Source of the DNA: Heyndrickxia vini
GTDB lineage: Bacteria; Bacillota; Bacilli; Bacillales; Bacillaceae_C
NCBI RefSeq assembly: GCF_016772275.1
Contig: NZ_CP065425.1
Span: 1,536,001-1,600,000 of the forward strand
Length of the DNA: 64,000 nt
Reading direction: 5' to 3'
Of the stretch, positions 39,316 to 47,438 are shown in pieces. The translations under genes were made by a program, and so were the position numbers. The notes under the pieces are model-generated. The model saw only the letters and a list, made by a program, of their open reading frames with translations, was not told the origin of the DNA and did no database searches. Position 1 is the stretch's first letter. Each line of letters begins with the position of its first letter.

Positions 39316-39366
39316 TGATTCATAAGCAAATTATTAATTAACTAGTTAGGGAGGAAAAAGTCATCT

Positions 39367-40011
39367 ATGAATGCAAAACGAATGATTTTAGTTAACGTTA
39401 TTTTACTAATTATTTTGGTTGGTGGGGGATTTACTGGTTATTACTTTTATAACCGCTCTGTAACTTACTTAAGTACAGATAATGCTCAAATTGCTGGACA
39501 ACAAGTAAACATCGCTTCACCTGTGAGTGGAAAATTAGTTGATTGGAATGCAAAAAATGGGGATACATTTTCAAAAAATGATAAAATCGCAACTGTACAA
39601 ACGGTAGGAGATAACGGTCCAGTTAATATGGACATTAAAGCGCCAGCAGATGGAACAATTGTACAAACTAGTGCAGTGAAAAATACAATCGTAGGTGCAG
39701 GTTCACCGCTTGCCATTTCTTATGATTTAAAAAAATTATGGGTAACAGCAAATATTGAGGAAACAAAAATTGATGATGTTGAAATTGGTCAAGATGTAGA
39801 TATTTATGTTGATGCATTTCCTAATACGACAGTAAAAGGAAAAGTTCAAGAAATCGGTTTAGCAACAGCAGGAACTTTCTCATTATTACCAAGTAATAAT
39901 GCTTCAGGGAATTATACGAAGGAAGTACAAGTAATTCCTGTCAAGATATCAATTGATAGCAATCTTGATTTAGTTCCTGGTATGAATGTGACTGTGCGAA
40001 TTCATAAGTAG
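39367..40011 (+). CDS. Membrane fusion subunit of multidrug efflux (EmrA/HlyD type)
   Basis: A 214-residue protein with an N-terminal anchor helix (MILVNVILLIILVGGGFTGYY), then a lipoyl-like half motif (VNIASPVSGKLVDWNAKNGD and IKAPADGTIVQ) and beta-barrel residues to LVPGMNVTVRIHK. It should link the MFS pump at 40020 to the cell surface. The small size, without a long coiled coil, is common for Gram-positive versions. The start follows AGGGAGG with a long 11-base gap. Confidence 0.88.
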   Translation: MNAKRMILVNVILLIILVGGGFTGYYFYNRSVTYLSTDNAQIAGQQVNIASPVSGKLVDWNAKNGDTFSKNDKIATVQTVGDNGPVNMDIKAPADGTIVQTSAVKNTIVGAGSPLAISYDLKKLWVTANIEETKIDDVEIGQDVDIYVDAFPNTTVKGKVQEIGLATAGTFSLLPSNNASGNYTKEVQVIPVKISIDSNLDLVPGMNVTVRIHK

Positions 40012-40019
40012 GTGATGAC

Positions 40020-41915
40020 ATGTCAATATATATCGCAGGTTATATTCTAATTTCAGTGATTGTATTGTTTGTGGCCAATTTCTTATTACGTAAGAAAAAA
40101 GCAAAGCCACAATTACCTGATCCACAAACAGTACGAACTGATATAGCGGAGAACCACCAATTACGAGAAGAGAATAAGAACAATAAAGTAACAGAAACCG
40201 ATGAAATAATTAATGAAACCCTTCATTCATCTGCTAATACTGAACCAGCTTTAGAATATGTTACAGATCCGGACGGATTAGTAGATGATGAAGAAATTGA
40301 AGAAATTGAAGAAATAGTTGAAGATGAAGTTGAAGAAAAAACGGTTAAAAAACAAGAACAGCGTTCAGACCATGGGAGTACGCAGGCAAATCAATTTGAA
40401 GGTGTAAGAGGGAAAATTATTGCTGCAGTTATGCTCGGTGCATTTGTCGCCATTCTTAATCAAACACTTTTAAATGTTGCTATTCCGCATATAATGAATG
40501 ATTTGAATGTTTCTGCAAATACAGTTCAATGGTTATCAACTGGCTACATGCTTACTAACGGAATTTTTATACCGATAACCGCTTTCTTAATTGCCAAGTT
40601 AGGAACCAAGAAATTATTGATTTTTGCCATGTTGGCATTTACCATTGGTTCGTTTGTTTGCTCGATCTCCACTAGTTTTTCTTTACTAATGGTTGGCCGT
40701 GTAATACAAGCAGCTGGAGCAGGTGTCATTATGCCATTATTAATGACCGTTATGCTGACTATTTTTCCGCCAGAAAAGCGGGGAGCAGCAATGGGAATCA
40801 TGGGTGTAGCGATGATTTTTGCACCTGCCATTGGGCCGACACTTTCGGGGTGGTTGATTGGACACTACTCATGGCGCGTATTGTTTGATATAGTTGTTCC
40901 ATTTGGTATTCTCGATCTAATCATTGCAACTGTATGGATGAAGGATGTTACGAAAGTAACTAATCCTAAATTTGATACAGCTGGGTTTATCTTTTCAGCA
41001 ATCGGATTAGGTTTCCTTTTATACGGATTTAGTGAAGCAGGTAATGATGGTTGGGGCAGCGTTACGGTAATTGTTTCATTACTTGTTGGTATCATTGGCT
41101 TAATATTGTTTGTATGGAGAGAATTGACTACGGATAAACCGATGCTAGATCTTCGAGTGTTTAAATATGATATCTTTGCACTAACAACAGTAATTAGTAT
41201 GGTCATCAATATGGCCATGTTTGCAGCGATGATTTTATTGCCGATCTATTTACAAAACATTCGTGGTTTCACAGCATTAGAATCAGGAATACTTATGTTG
41301 CCGGGTGCTATTGTAATGGGGATCATGTCTCCAATATCCGGTATGCTATTTGACCGTGTTGGCTCAAGACCCTTGGCCATTATTGGCTTAATTATTACGG
41401 TTCTTACAACATGGCAATTTACGCAATTAACGATGCAAACATCGTATGGACATATTATGCTTCTTTATGTTTTACGATCATTTGGGATGTCGTTCTTAAT
41501 GACAACTGTAATGACAGAAGGGATGAATCAAATCCCATTACACTTAGCAAGCCATGGAACAGCGGCCTCCAACACTGCTAGGACGGTTGCAGGTAGTATT
41601 GGGACTGCCTTTTTAGTCACAGTGATGTCCACTCGTTCTTCTTATCACGAAGCTAATTTTGGAAATATTATTAGCAGTTCTAATGGATTTATAGCGAATA
41701 AGTTGAATGAGCTTGGTCAAGGATTAGCAAGTGTGAGTGGATTGCCTTCGCAGGTTGGTCATAGTTTAGCGACAAGTACCATTTATGGAAAGGTAATGCA
41801 GCTTTCGACTATAAGTGGAATCAATGACGCGTTTGTCGTGGCAACTGGAATTGCTGCTGTTGCATTAATACTTGCATTCTTTATTAAACGATCAAAACCA
41901 TCTACAGGTAAATAA
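40020..41915 (+). CDS. DHA2-family MFS drug exporter (EmrB/QacA type) with N-terminal extension
   Basis: A 631-residue, 14-helix proton-driven multidrug exporter. The MFS part starts near residue 130 (GKIIAAVMLGAFVAILNQT) with LNVAIPHIMNDL, the motif A region and motif C (GVAMIFAPAIGPTLSGWL). Before it lies an unusual 130-residue extension: one helix (YILISVIVLFVANFLL), a basic stop-transfer and a very acidic linker (DDEEIEEIEEIVEDEVEE). ATG 40020 follows TAGGTGATG eight bases after the fusion-protein stop, so the extension is probably translated. Confidence 0.9.
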   Translation: MSIYIAGYILISVIVLFVANFLLRKKKAKPQLPDPQTVRTDIAENHQLREENKNNKVTETDEIINETLHSSANTEPALEYVTDPDGLVDDEEIEEIEEIVEDEVEEKTVKKQEQRSDHGSTQANQFEGVRGKIIAAVMLGAFVAILNQTLLNVAIPHIMNDLNVSANTVQWLSTGYMLTNGIFIPITAFLIAKLGTKKLLIFAMLAFTIGSFVCSISTSFSLLMVGRVIQAAGAGVIMPLLMTVMLTIFPPEKRGAAMGIMGVAMIFAPAIGPTLSGWLIGHYSWRVLFDIVVPFGILDLIIATVWMKDVTKVTNPKFDTAGFIFSAIGLGFLLYGFSEAGNDGWGSVTVIVSLLVGIIGLILFVWRELTTDKPMLDLRVFKYDIFALTTVISMVINMAMFAAMILLPIYLQNIRGFTALESGILMLPGAIVMGIMSPISGMLFDRVGSRPLAIIGLIITVLTTWQFTQLTMQTSYGHIMLLYVLRSFGMSFLMTTVMTEGMNQIPLHLASHGTAASNTARTVAGSIGTAFLVTVMSTRSSYHEANFGNIISSSNGFIANKLNELGQGLASVSGLPSQVGHSLATSTIYGKVMQLSTISGINDAFVVATGIAAVALILAFFIKRSKPSTGK

Positions 41916-41918
41916 ATA

Positions 41919-41954
41919 GAAAAAACCAAAGAAGACCTTTCTTTGGTTTTTTTA
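41919..41954 (+). terminator. Terminator after efflux operon
   Basis: AAAAAACCAAAGAA and TTCTTTGGTTTTTT, five-base loop. Confidence 0.95.
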
Positions 41955-41982
41955 TTTATTTTTTAAAATTTTAAAAATAATG

Positions 41983-42011
41983 TTTACAAGACCATTCATT
42001 TTGGATATACT
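41983..42011 (+). promoter_or_regulatory. Sigma-A promoter for small-ORF cluster
   Basis: TTTACA at 41983-41988, a 17-base spacer and TATACT at 42006-42011. Confidence 0.75.
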
Positions 42012-42054
42012 TACCTATGTAAGAAAAATTTATTAAAAAGGGAGGTCGACTACT

Positions 42055-42138
42055 GTGAAAAAATTAGTTGCATTATTTGTTAGCAAAAACTTAATACGTT
42101 TAATTCATTCGACCTTGCCGAAATTAGTTGTGCAATAA
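42055..42138 (+). CDS. 27-residue hydrophobic/basic peptide
   Basis: GTG 42055 follows GGGAGGT by eight bases. The frame encodes MKKLVALFVSKNLIRL... ending KLVVQ, an amphipathic cationic peptide. A terminator lies 17 bases after the stop. It resembles either a leader peptide or a small membrane-active peptide; no family was recognised. Confidence 0.6.
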   Translation: MKKLVALFVSKNLIRLIHSTLPKLVVQ

Positions 42139-42155
42139 TTTAACTGATATTTTAT

Positions 42156-42187
42156 GCCGCAGGATGAATGAATCCTGCGGCTTTTTG
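42156..42187 (+). terminator. First of two tandem terminators
   Basis: GCCGCAGGAT and ATCCTGCGGC with TTTTT. Confidence 0.92.
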
Positions 42188-42206
42188 TTGCCATTTATTA
42201 GCTATT

Positions 42207-42240
42207 ACCGCAGGAGATCATGTCTTCCTGTGGTTTTTTT
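42207..42240 (+). terminator. Second tandem terminator
   Basis: ACCGCAGGA and TCCTGTGGT with seven T residues. Its 5' arm is complementary to the 3' arm of the first terminator. Confidence 0.85.
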
Positions 42241-42276
42241 ATTTAATTAGTATCCCTTTAAAGGAGGTGAAAAGTT

Positions 42277-42420
42277 ATGACATTGAATCTAATATTTATT
42301 ACTGTAACGATTAAAAAGAGAAATAAAACAATTCAAGAGTGTCTTAATGAAGAAAGAGTTAATAAAATCATTGAACAAAACAAAATGAAGCATATTGAAA
42401 TTTTTACAAGGGTTCTTTAA
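42277..42420 (+). CDS. YrzI-family small protein
   Basis: A 47-residue ORF from ATG 42277, after a perfect AAAGGAGGTGA. The sequence begins MTLNLIFITVTIKKRNKT, a hydrophobic N terminus then KKR and a charged helix. This matches the Bacillus YrzI family of very small proteins that occur as tandem genes (recognised from memory). Two shorter frames with a similar N-terminal pattern follow. Confidence 0.8.
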   Translation: MTLNLIFITVTIKKRNKTIQECLNEERVNKIIEQNKMKHIEIFTRVL

Positions 42421-42450
42421 TTTAAAAAAATATAAATAAGAAGGGAGAGT

Positions 42451-42537
42451 ATGACGATGGTCACTTTTCAAATGACACTGGTCATTTTTCAAATTAAACG
42501 ATTAAATTCTTTGTGGGTGGAGAAAGATTCCGCCTAG
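42451..42537 (+). CDS. YrzI-like micro-ORF, 28 residues
   Basis: ATG 42451 after AAGGGAGAG; the frame MTMVTFQMTLVIFQIKRLNS ends at TAG 42537. The core MTLVIFQIKR resembles MTLNLIFITVTIKKR of the preceding gene, which suggests a diverged tandem copy. Confidence 0.55.
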   Translation: MTMVTFQMTLVIFQIKRLNSLWVEKDSA

Positions 42538-42562
42538 ATAAAAATGATTAGGGGTGAATCAG

Positions 42563-42628
42563 TTGTTTCTGCAAATCATGCTATTAACGATATCATTTCA
42601 TAAACGGAAAGAAAAAGTTGATCTATAA
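42563..42628 (+). CDS. YrzI-like micro-ORF, 21 residues
   Basis: TTG 42563 after AGGGGTG; MFLQIMLLTISFHKRKEKVD ends inside the following terminator stem. The pattern LLTISFHKR matches the family's hydrophobic-TI-KR core. Confidence 0.5.
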   Translation: MFLQIMLLTISFHKRKEKVDL

Positions 42629-42646
42629 TGGATCAGCTTTTTTTAT
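42614..42646 (+). terminator. Terminator after micro-ORF cluster
   Basis: AAGTTGATC and GGATCAGCTT with T run; it overlaps the last micro-ORF's stop codon. Confidence 0.8.
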
Positions 42647-42683
42647 CATCCACACAGGAATATATTTCCTAATAATTTTCTAA

Positions 42684-42699
42684 ATGGGACAGACACGAA
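42684..42699 (+). promoter_or_regulatory. Possible SpoIIID-like site upstream of sigK
   Basis: GGGACAGACACGAACA at 42686-42701 resembles the ACA-containing sites bound by SpoIIID, which activates sigK in B. subtilis. I could not assign a sigma-E promoter with certainty. Confidence 0.25.
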
Positions 42700-42757
42700 C
42701 AACTAATGACTTACATAAGCATTAGTTATAGGCACTAGCCTAACGGAGGTGAGAAAA

Positions 42758-43480
42758 ATGTCCGGAATCTTAACAGCTATAGGCTATCTCTTTAAAGAGC
42801 TCGTATTTCTTGTGTCTTATGTGAAAAATAATGCTTTTCCACAGCCACTCTCAGCCAGCGAAGAACGGAAATACTTAAAACAAATGGCTGGTGGAGATGA
42901 AGAAGCCCGGAACATTTTGATTGAGCACAATCTTCGACTCGTCGCCCATATTGTCAAAAAATTTGAAAATACAGGAGAGGATGTCGAGGATTTAATTTCA
43001 ATTGGGACGATTGGGCTTATTAAAGCGATTGAAAGTTATTCGGAGGGAAAAGGAACCAAACTAGCCACATATGCCGCAAGATGTATTGAAAACGAAATAC
43101 TCATGCATTTACGAGCTCTGAAAAAAACAAAAAAAGATGTGTCACTTCACGATCCAATTGGCCAGGACAAAGAAGGAAATGAAATTTCATTAATTGATGT
43201 ACTAAAATCAGACACAGAAGATGTTTTCGATACGATTCAATTAAGTATGGAATTAGAAAAAGTAAAAGAATATATTGATGTTCTTGATATAAGGGAGAAA
43301 GAGGTTATTATCGGCAGATTTGGACTTGATTTACAAAAGGAAAAAACACAACGCGAGATAGCGAAGGAATTAGGTATCTCAAGGAGCTATGTGTCAAGGA
43401 TCGAAAAAAGGGCATTGATGAAAATGTTTCATGAATTCTATCGTGCTGAAAAGGAAAAGAAGAAGAAACAACAAGAGTGA
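42758..43480 (+). CDS. sigK: Sporulation sigma factor pro-sigma-K
   Basis: The late mother-cell sigma factor (240 residues). The pro-sequence [20 protein letters not shown] is present and is followed by [12 protein letters not shown], the SpoIVFB cleavage region. Region 2 ([36 protein letters not shown]) and region 4 ([24 protein letters not shown]) are intact. The gene is continuous, unlike the skin-interrupted gene of B. subtilis 168. ATG 42758 follows GGAGGTGAG. Confidence 0.97.
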   Translation: MSGILTAIGYLFKELVFLVSYVKNNAFPQPLSASEERKYLKQMAGGDEEARNILIEHNLRLVAHIVKKFENTGEDVEDLISIGTIGLIKAIESYSEGKGTKLATYAARCIENEILMHLRALKKTKKDVSLHDPIGQDKEGNEISLIDVLKSDTEDVFDTIQLSMELEKVKEYIDVLDIREKEVIIGRFGLDLQKEKTQREIAKELGISRSYVSRIEKRALMKMFHEFYRAEKEKKKKQQE

Positions 43481-43520
43481 AGCAAGGCTGCTTTTTCGAC
43501 AGCCTTGCTTCACTCTTTGT
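43473..43520. terminator. Bidirectional terminator after sigK
   Basis: AGAGTGAAGCAAGGCTG and CAGCCTTGCTTCACTCT form a perfect 17 bp stem. It ends sigK and may also stop the small reverse gene at 43541-43627. Confidence 0.9.
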
Positions 43521-43540
43521 GAATTTAAGAGGGTGACTAA

Positions 43541-43627
43541 TCACCCTTCCATTTCAACGGTGACTTCAGCACTAATAACTAAGGCAACAGCAGTACAAAG
43601 GACAAGACCGATAACGACAGCAAACAT
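43541..43627 (-). CDS. Small membrane peptide, 28 residues
   Basis: Reverse-strand ATG at 43627 after AAGGAGTG. The product begins MFAVVIGLVLCTAVALVISA and ends in an acidic tail, a single membrane helix. No family was recognised. It occupies the 359-base gap between sigK and pepF, which also holds a TATAAT (43798-43803) upstream of pepF. Confidence 0.6.
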   Translation of the reverse strand: MFAVVIGLVLCTAVALVISAEVTVEMEG

Positions 43628-43839
43628 GTTTTTCACTCCTTCTTAAGTGATCCTTATTTAACTTAAATGTAACATACAAGGTCTTTTTTGGATGAGATAA
43701 TATTGAACAGATCTTTTCGAATCGATGGCAAAATTGTGAATATTACATTTCGGTTATTGTGTCATTTCAAATATTAGAAAAATTCGGGTTTTTCGTTTAT
43801 AATAGGAAGGTACGAATATACATACAAGGAGGAAATACT

Positions 43840-45636
43840 TTGACAACTACGGCATATTCATTAACTTGGGATTTAGATGTTTTCTTTAAGGGTGGAAGTC
43901 ATTCTGTGGAATTTCAGAGTTTTTTAGATGAAATAAATGATTCTATGAAAGCATTTGAAGCAGAGGTAAAAAAATGGGACGTTTCAAACATATTACAAGA
44001 AAAAAATGATTTTCTTAAGCTTTTAAATTCTTTACAAACAAATTCCCAAATGTTGAGGCAAGCAGGGGCTTTTGTTAGCTGTTTGCAAGCTCAAAATATG
44101 CAAGATACGAAAGCTAACGAACTTCGAGGAAAGGTTTCGAATTATCTCGCACAACTAAATACCATATTAACGATTTTCGATGATAAATTAAAAACGATTA
44201 GTGAAGAAAGTTGGGTTCAGCTTCTTGAGACGGAGGAATTGAAAGATTTACACTTTGTTTTAAATGAGCGCAGAGAAATTGCCAAAGAAATGCTTCCAAA
44301 AGAACAAGAAGCGTTAATTAATGCTTTAAGTGTAGATGGGTATCACGGATGGGGCGAAATGTACGATACATTAGTTAGCCAAGTGAAAATACCTTATGAG
44401 GAAAATGGTGAGGTTTTCGAACTATCTGTAGGTCAAGCACATAATAAATTTTCACATCCAGATCGAAATGTGCGTGCAAAAATATTTGAAAGCTGGGAGA
44501 AAGCATGGGATGAAAAAGCTGAACTTTTTGCCGCTACCTTAAATCATTTAGCTGGTTTCCGTCTTTCCATATACGAAAGCAGGAATTGGGAAGAAGTTTT
44601 GAAAGAACCATTAAGCTATAACAGGATGCAGAAAGAAACATTAGAAAGTATGTGGAATGTCATTAGTGACTTTAAAAAGCCACTGACGGAGTATTTAAAA
44701 AGAAAGGCAGAGTTATTAGGTGTTCAAAAGCTCAGCTGGTATGATCTTGATGCTCCAATTGGAGATGTAAATAGTCATTTTAGTTATCAAGAAGGAGCAG
44801 AATTTATTATTCAGCATTTCAGTGAATTTGGAGACCAATTAGCTGAGTTTACGAAAAAAGCTTTTGAAGATCGCTGGATTGAAGCCGAAGATCGTTCAGG
44901 AAAACGCCCTGGTGGTTTTTGTACCTCATTCCCTGTAAGTGGCCAATCAAGAATATTTATGACCTATTCAGGTACGCCTTCCAATGTTTCAACACTTGCA
45001 CATGAGCTTGGGCATGCATTTCATTCGTATGCATTAAAGAATGTTCATCCTTTAAATAGAAATTACGCAATGAACGTCGCTGAAACAGCATCTACTTTCG
45101 CTGAAATGATTGTTTCTGATGCTTCGGTTAAAAACGCTAAGAACGATGCAGAAAAACTAGCACTATTAGAAGATAAAGTTCAGCGAACAGTTGCTTTACT
45201 CATGAATATTCATGCCCGTTTCCTATTCGAAACTAAATTTTACGAAGAGCGTAAAAAAGGGATCGTTGGGAAAGACAGACTAAACGAGTTAATGTTAGAA
45301 GCGCAAAAAGAGGCATATGGCGATTGTCTTGAGGAATATCATCCATTATTTTGGGCCTCAAAACTTCATTTCTTTATAACTGGGGTCCCTTTTTATAATT
45401 TCCCATATACATTTGGCTATTTATTCTCATTAGGTATTTATGCGCAAGCACAAAAAGAAGGAAAGGGATATGAGGAAAAGTATATGGCGTTACTAAGAGA
45501 TACTGGCTCGATGAAAGTTGAGGATCTCGCAAAGAAACATTTGAATGTTGACCTTTCTAAACGTGATTTTTGGGAAGAAGGAGTACAGCTTTGTATAAAA
45601 GATATTGAGGAATTTTTAGAAGCGACAAAAAACTAA
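43840..45636 (+). CDS. pepF: M3-family oligoendopeptidase (PepF/YusT-like)
   Basis: A zinc metallopeptidase (598 residues) that cleaves short peptides in the cytoplasm. The zinc motif is HELGHAFHS near residue 389 and the third ligand is in NVAETASTFAE. The N-terminal oligoendopeptidase domain and a C-terminal PFYNFPYTFGYLFSLGIY segment are present. TTG 43840 follows AAGGAGG with seven-base spacing; the frame upstream lacks a site. Confidence 0.92.
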   Translation: MTTTAYSLTWDLDVFFKGGSHSVEFQSFLDEINDSMKAFEAEVKKWDVSNILQEKNDFLKLLNSLQTNSQMLRQAGAFVSCLQAQNMQDTKANELRGKVSNYLAQLNTILTIFDDKLKTISEESWVQLLETEELKDLHFVLNERREIAKEMLPKEQEALINALSVDGYHGWGEMYDTLVSQVKIPYEENGEVFELSVGQAHNKFSHPDRNVRAKIFESWEKAWDEKAELFAATLNHLAGFRLSIYESRNWEEVLKEPLSYNRMQKETLESMWNVISDFKKPLTEYLKRKAELLGVQKLSWYDLDAPIGDVNSHFSYQEGAEFIIQHFSEFGDQLAEFTKKAFEDRWIEAEDRSGKRPGGFCTSFPVSGQSRIFMTYSGTPSNVSTLAHELGHAFHSYALKNVHPLNRNYAMNVAETASTFAEMIVSDASVKNAKNDAEKLALLEDKVQRTVALLMNIHARFLFETKFYEERKKGIVGKDRLNELMLEAQKEAYGDCLEEYHPLFWASKLHFFITGVPFYNFPYTFGYLFSLGIYAQAQKEGKGYEEKYMALLRDTGSMKVEDLAKKHLNVDLSKRDFWEEGVQLCIKDIEEFLEATKN

Positions 45637-45640
45637 CAAA

Positions 45641-45668
45641 AAGCCGGCACTCACTGCCGGCTTTAAAT
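45641..45668. terminator. Bidirectional terminator between pepF and pssA
   Basis: AAAGCCGGCA and TGCCGGCTTT with a five-base loop. It serves convergent pepF and pssA. Confidence 0.85.
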
Positions 45669-45677
45669 TTGTCATTC

Positions 45678-46217
45678 TTAAAACTTTTTTAATTTGAATG
45701 AAGCAATCATAAAAAGTGCTAAAATAAGAATAATAAATAGGTATAAATGCGATGGAAGGATTGGTAATGCAAGATAACTTAATGTTGCAAGACAGCCTGC
45801 CGCTGTAATAGGTAGTCCAGTAAAATATCCATTGCTTTCAGTAATGTTAAAACGTGCTAAACGGAAAGCGCCACAGCCGATATAAAAAACTGTAAAAAAT
45901 AAACCTGGATAGCCAAATGAATGCAATATTCCTTGATATAATAAAATAGCGGGAGCTACACCAAACGAAACAATATCACTCATGGAGTCTAATTGTTTAC
46001 CTAAATCGGATTCTATATTTAATTTTCTTGCGATTAAACCATCAAAACGATCGGCAAGTGCTGCAGTAAATATTAAAATAACACTTAAATTTAATTGTCC
46101 ATTTATGGCAACTAATGTTGCAAATCCACCTAATCCTAAATTTAATAGAGTTAGTAAATTTGCGGTTTGAGATCTTAGTTTTTTAATTGTTTGATCAATT
46201 ACATTAGAATGAAACAT
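45678..46217 (-). CDS. pssA: CDP-diacylglycerol-serine O-phosphatidyltransferase
   Basis: A membrane enzyme making phosphatidylserine, the precursor of phosphatidylethanolamine (179 residues, several helices). The CDP-alcohol phosphotransferase motif DG-x2-AR-x8-G-x3-D-x3-D is seen in DRFDGLIARKLNIES and GKQLDSMSD. The start at 46217 (MFHSNVIDQ) is eight bases from AGGAGGTG. It is divergent from psd, which catalyses the next step. Confidence 0.94.
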   Translation of the reverse strand: MFHSNVIDQTIKKLRSQTANLLTLLNLGLGGFATLVAINGQLNLSVILIFTAALADRFDGLIARKLNIESDLGKQLDSMSDIVSFGVAPAILLYQGILHSFGYPGLFFTVFYIGCGAFRLARFNITESNGYFTGLPITAAGCLATLSYLALPILPSHLYLFIILILALFMIASFKLKKF

Positions 46218-46341
46218 TGTTTTCACCTCCTGTACAAATTAAAGGATTAACATTTTTCTATTTTATTATATAATAATATTTTATTATATAGTGAAAAGAC
46301 CTTAAAGTTAAGAGGATATTTTAAAAAGTGGAGGAAAAGTT

Positions 46342-47127
46342 TTGAAAAAATGGATTTATCGTTCCTTGATTGAATTAACAAACCACCAATTTTTGTCAAA
46401 TCTAATAAAGAATTTTACACAATCGAAAATAAGCAAGCCGTTCATTAAATCATATGCTAAATTGTATCAATTAAATCAAGATGAAATGATGGATGAATTA
46501 CATACATATTCATCATTACATGATTTATTTACACGAAAATTAAAATTACATGCACGTGAAATTATTAAAGACACAAATGCTGTTACCAGTCCTGTAGACG
46601 GAGTAATCGAGGATTTTGGTGCCATAACAGCCAACAAAGAAATGATCGTAAAAGGAAAACCCTATTCTATACAGGAAATGATCGGTGAACATACAAATAT
46701 TGATAAATATATTGATGGGATTTTTATCATCCTATATCTAAGTCCTAAACATTATCACCGGATACATAGTCCAGTGACAGGAGAACTTATTAAGCAATAT
46801 GCTTTAGGGACGAAATCTTATCCAGTAAATAGGCTAGGGTTGAAATATGGACGATCTCCACTAGCCAAAAATTATCGGGTAGTATCTGAAGTAGAACATA
46901 ATAAGGGAACCGTGCTTGTCGTTAAAGTTGGGGCGATGTTTATTAATTCTGTAGAATGCACCGCATTGTCGAATACATGGGTTAAAGGTGAGGAAATTGC
47001 TTATTTTTCCTTTGGTTCAACCGTTGTCCTATTATTTGAAAAGAACACATTTTCATTAAATAATGAAATTCAAACGCCTAAAGATGTGAAAATGGGTGAG
47101 CTTTTAGGGTATTTAACGGATAAATAA
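46342..47127 (+). CDS. psd: Phosphatidylserine decarboxylase
   Basis: Decarboxylates phosphatidylserine to phosphatidylethanolamine at the membrane (261 residues). It is a pyruvoyl enzyme that self-cleaves at the Gly-Ser bond of the LGST-type motif, here FGST in FSFGSTVVLLFEK near residue 224. SPVDG and KHYHRIHSPVTG are also conserved. TTG 46342 follows GGAGG. The AT-rich 124-base gap to pssA contains overlapping TATAAT-like sites for both strands. Confidence 0.94.
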   Translation: MKKWIYRSLIELTNHQFLSNLIKNFTQSKISKPFIKSYAKLYQLNQDEMMDELHTYSSLHDLFTRKLKLHAREIIKDTNAVTSPVDGVIEDFGAITANKEMIVKGKPYSIQEMIGEHTNIDKYIDGIFIILYLSPKHYHRIHSPVTGELIKQYALGTKSYPVNRLGLKYGRSPLAKNYRVVSEVEHNKGTVLVVKVGAMFINSVECTALSNTWVKGEEIAYFSFGSTVVLLFEKNTFSLNNEIQTPKDVKMGELLGYLTDK

Positions 47128-47145
47128 TAGAAGTGATTTACATGA

Positions 47146-47172
47146 AAATATCCCTACATCATATGTAGGGAT
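47146..47172. terminator. Bidirectional stem-loop between psd and sda
   Basis: TATCCCTACA and TGTAGGGATA with a short AT loop. Confidence 0.65.
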
Positions 47173-47178
47173 ACATAT

Positions 47179-47319
47179 TTACGAAGATATTTTCATGCGA
47201 TTCGTTAAGGAACGTCGATGAATTTCTGTTTCAATGAGGCGTATAAAATCCTGGCTTAACTTTAATTCTTTTGCTTTAAAGTAGGATTCAATTAATAATT
47301 CATCTGATAATTTTCTCAT
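47179..47319 (-). CDS. sda: Sporulation initiation checkpoint inhibitor Sda
   Basis: A 46-residue helical hairpin protein that inhibits the sporulation kinase KinA when replication initiation is perturbed or under way. It begins [19 protein letters not shown] and continues [15 protein letters not shown], close to B. subtilis Sda in sequence and identical in length. ATG at 47319 is ten bases after GGAGGTG. It is next to yqeG as in B. subtilis. DnaA boxes lie 120-220 bases upstream. Confidence 0.95.
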   Translation of the reverse strand: MRKLSDELLIESYFKAKELKLSQDFIRLIETEIHRRSLTNRMKISS

Positions 47320-47438
47320 TATAAGCCATCACCTCCAAAAAATTAGTTCTAAAATTAAATCCTTTTACATAAACTAGTATGTTTAACATGTTGTACCCTA
47401 ACTCTAACAAAGATAAACGGATAGAACAAGCGTTCTTT

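Noticed and set aside
40865-41218. 117-codon reverse frame inside the MFS exporter
   Set aside because: Antisense shadow of transmembrane coding sequence with no start signal.
42758-43480. Skin prophage or recombination site at sigK
   Set aside because: The sigK reading frame is continuous and no recombinase or phage gene is nearby.
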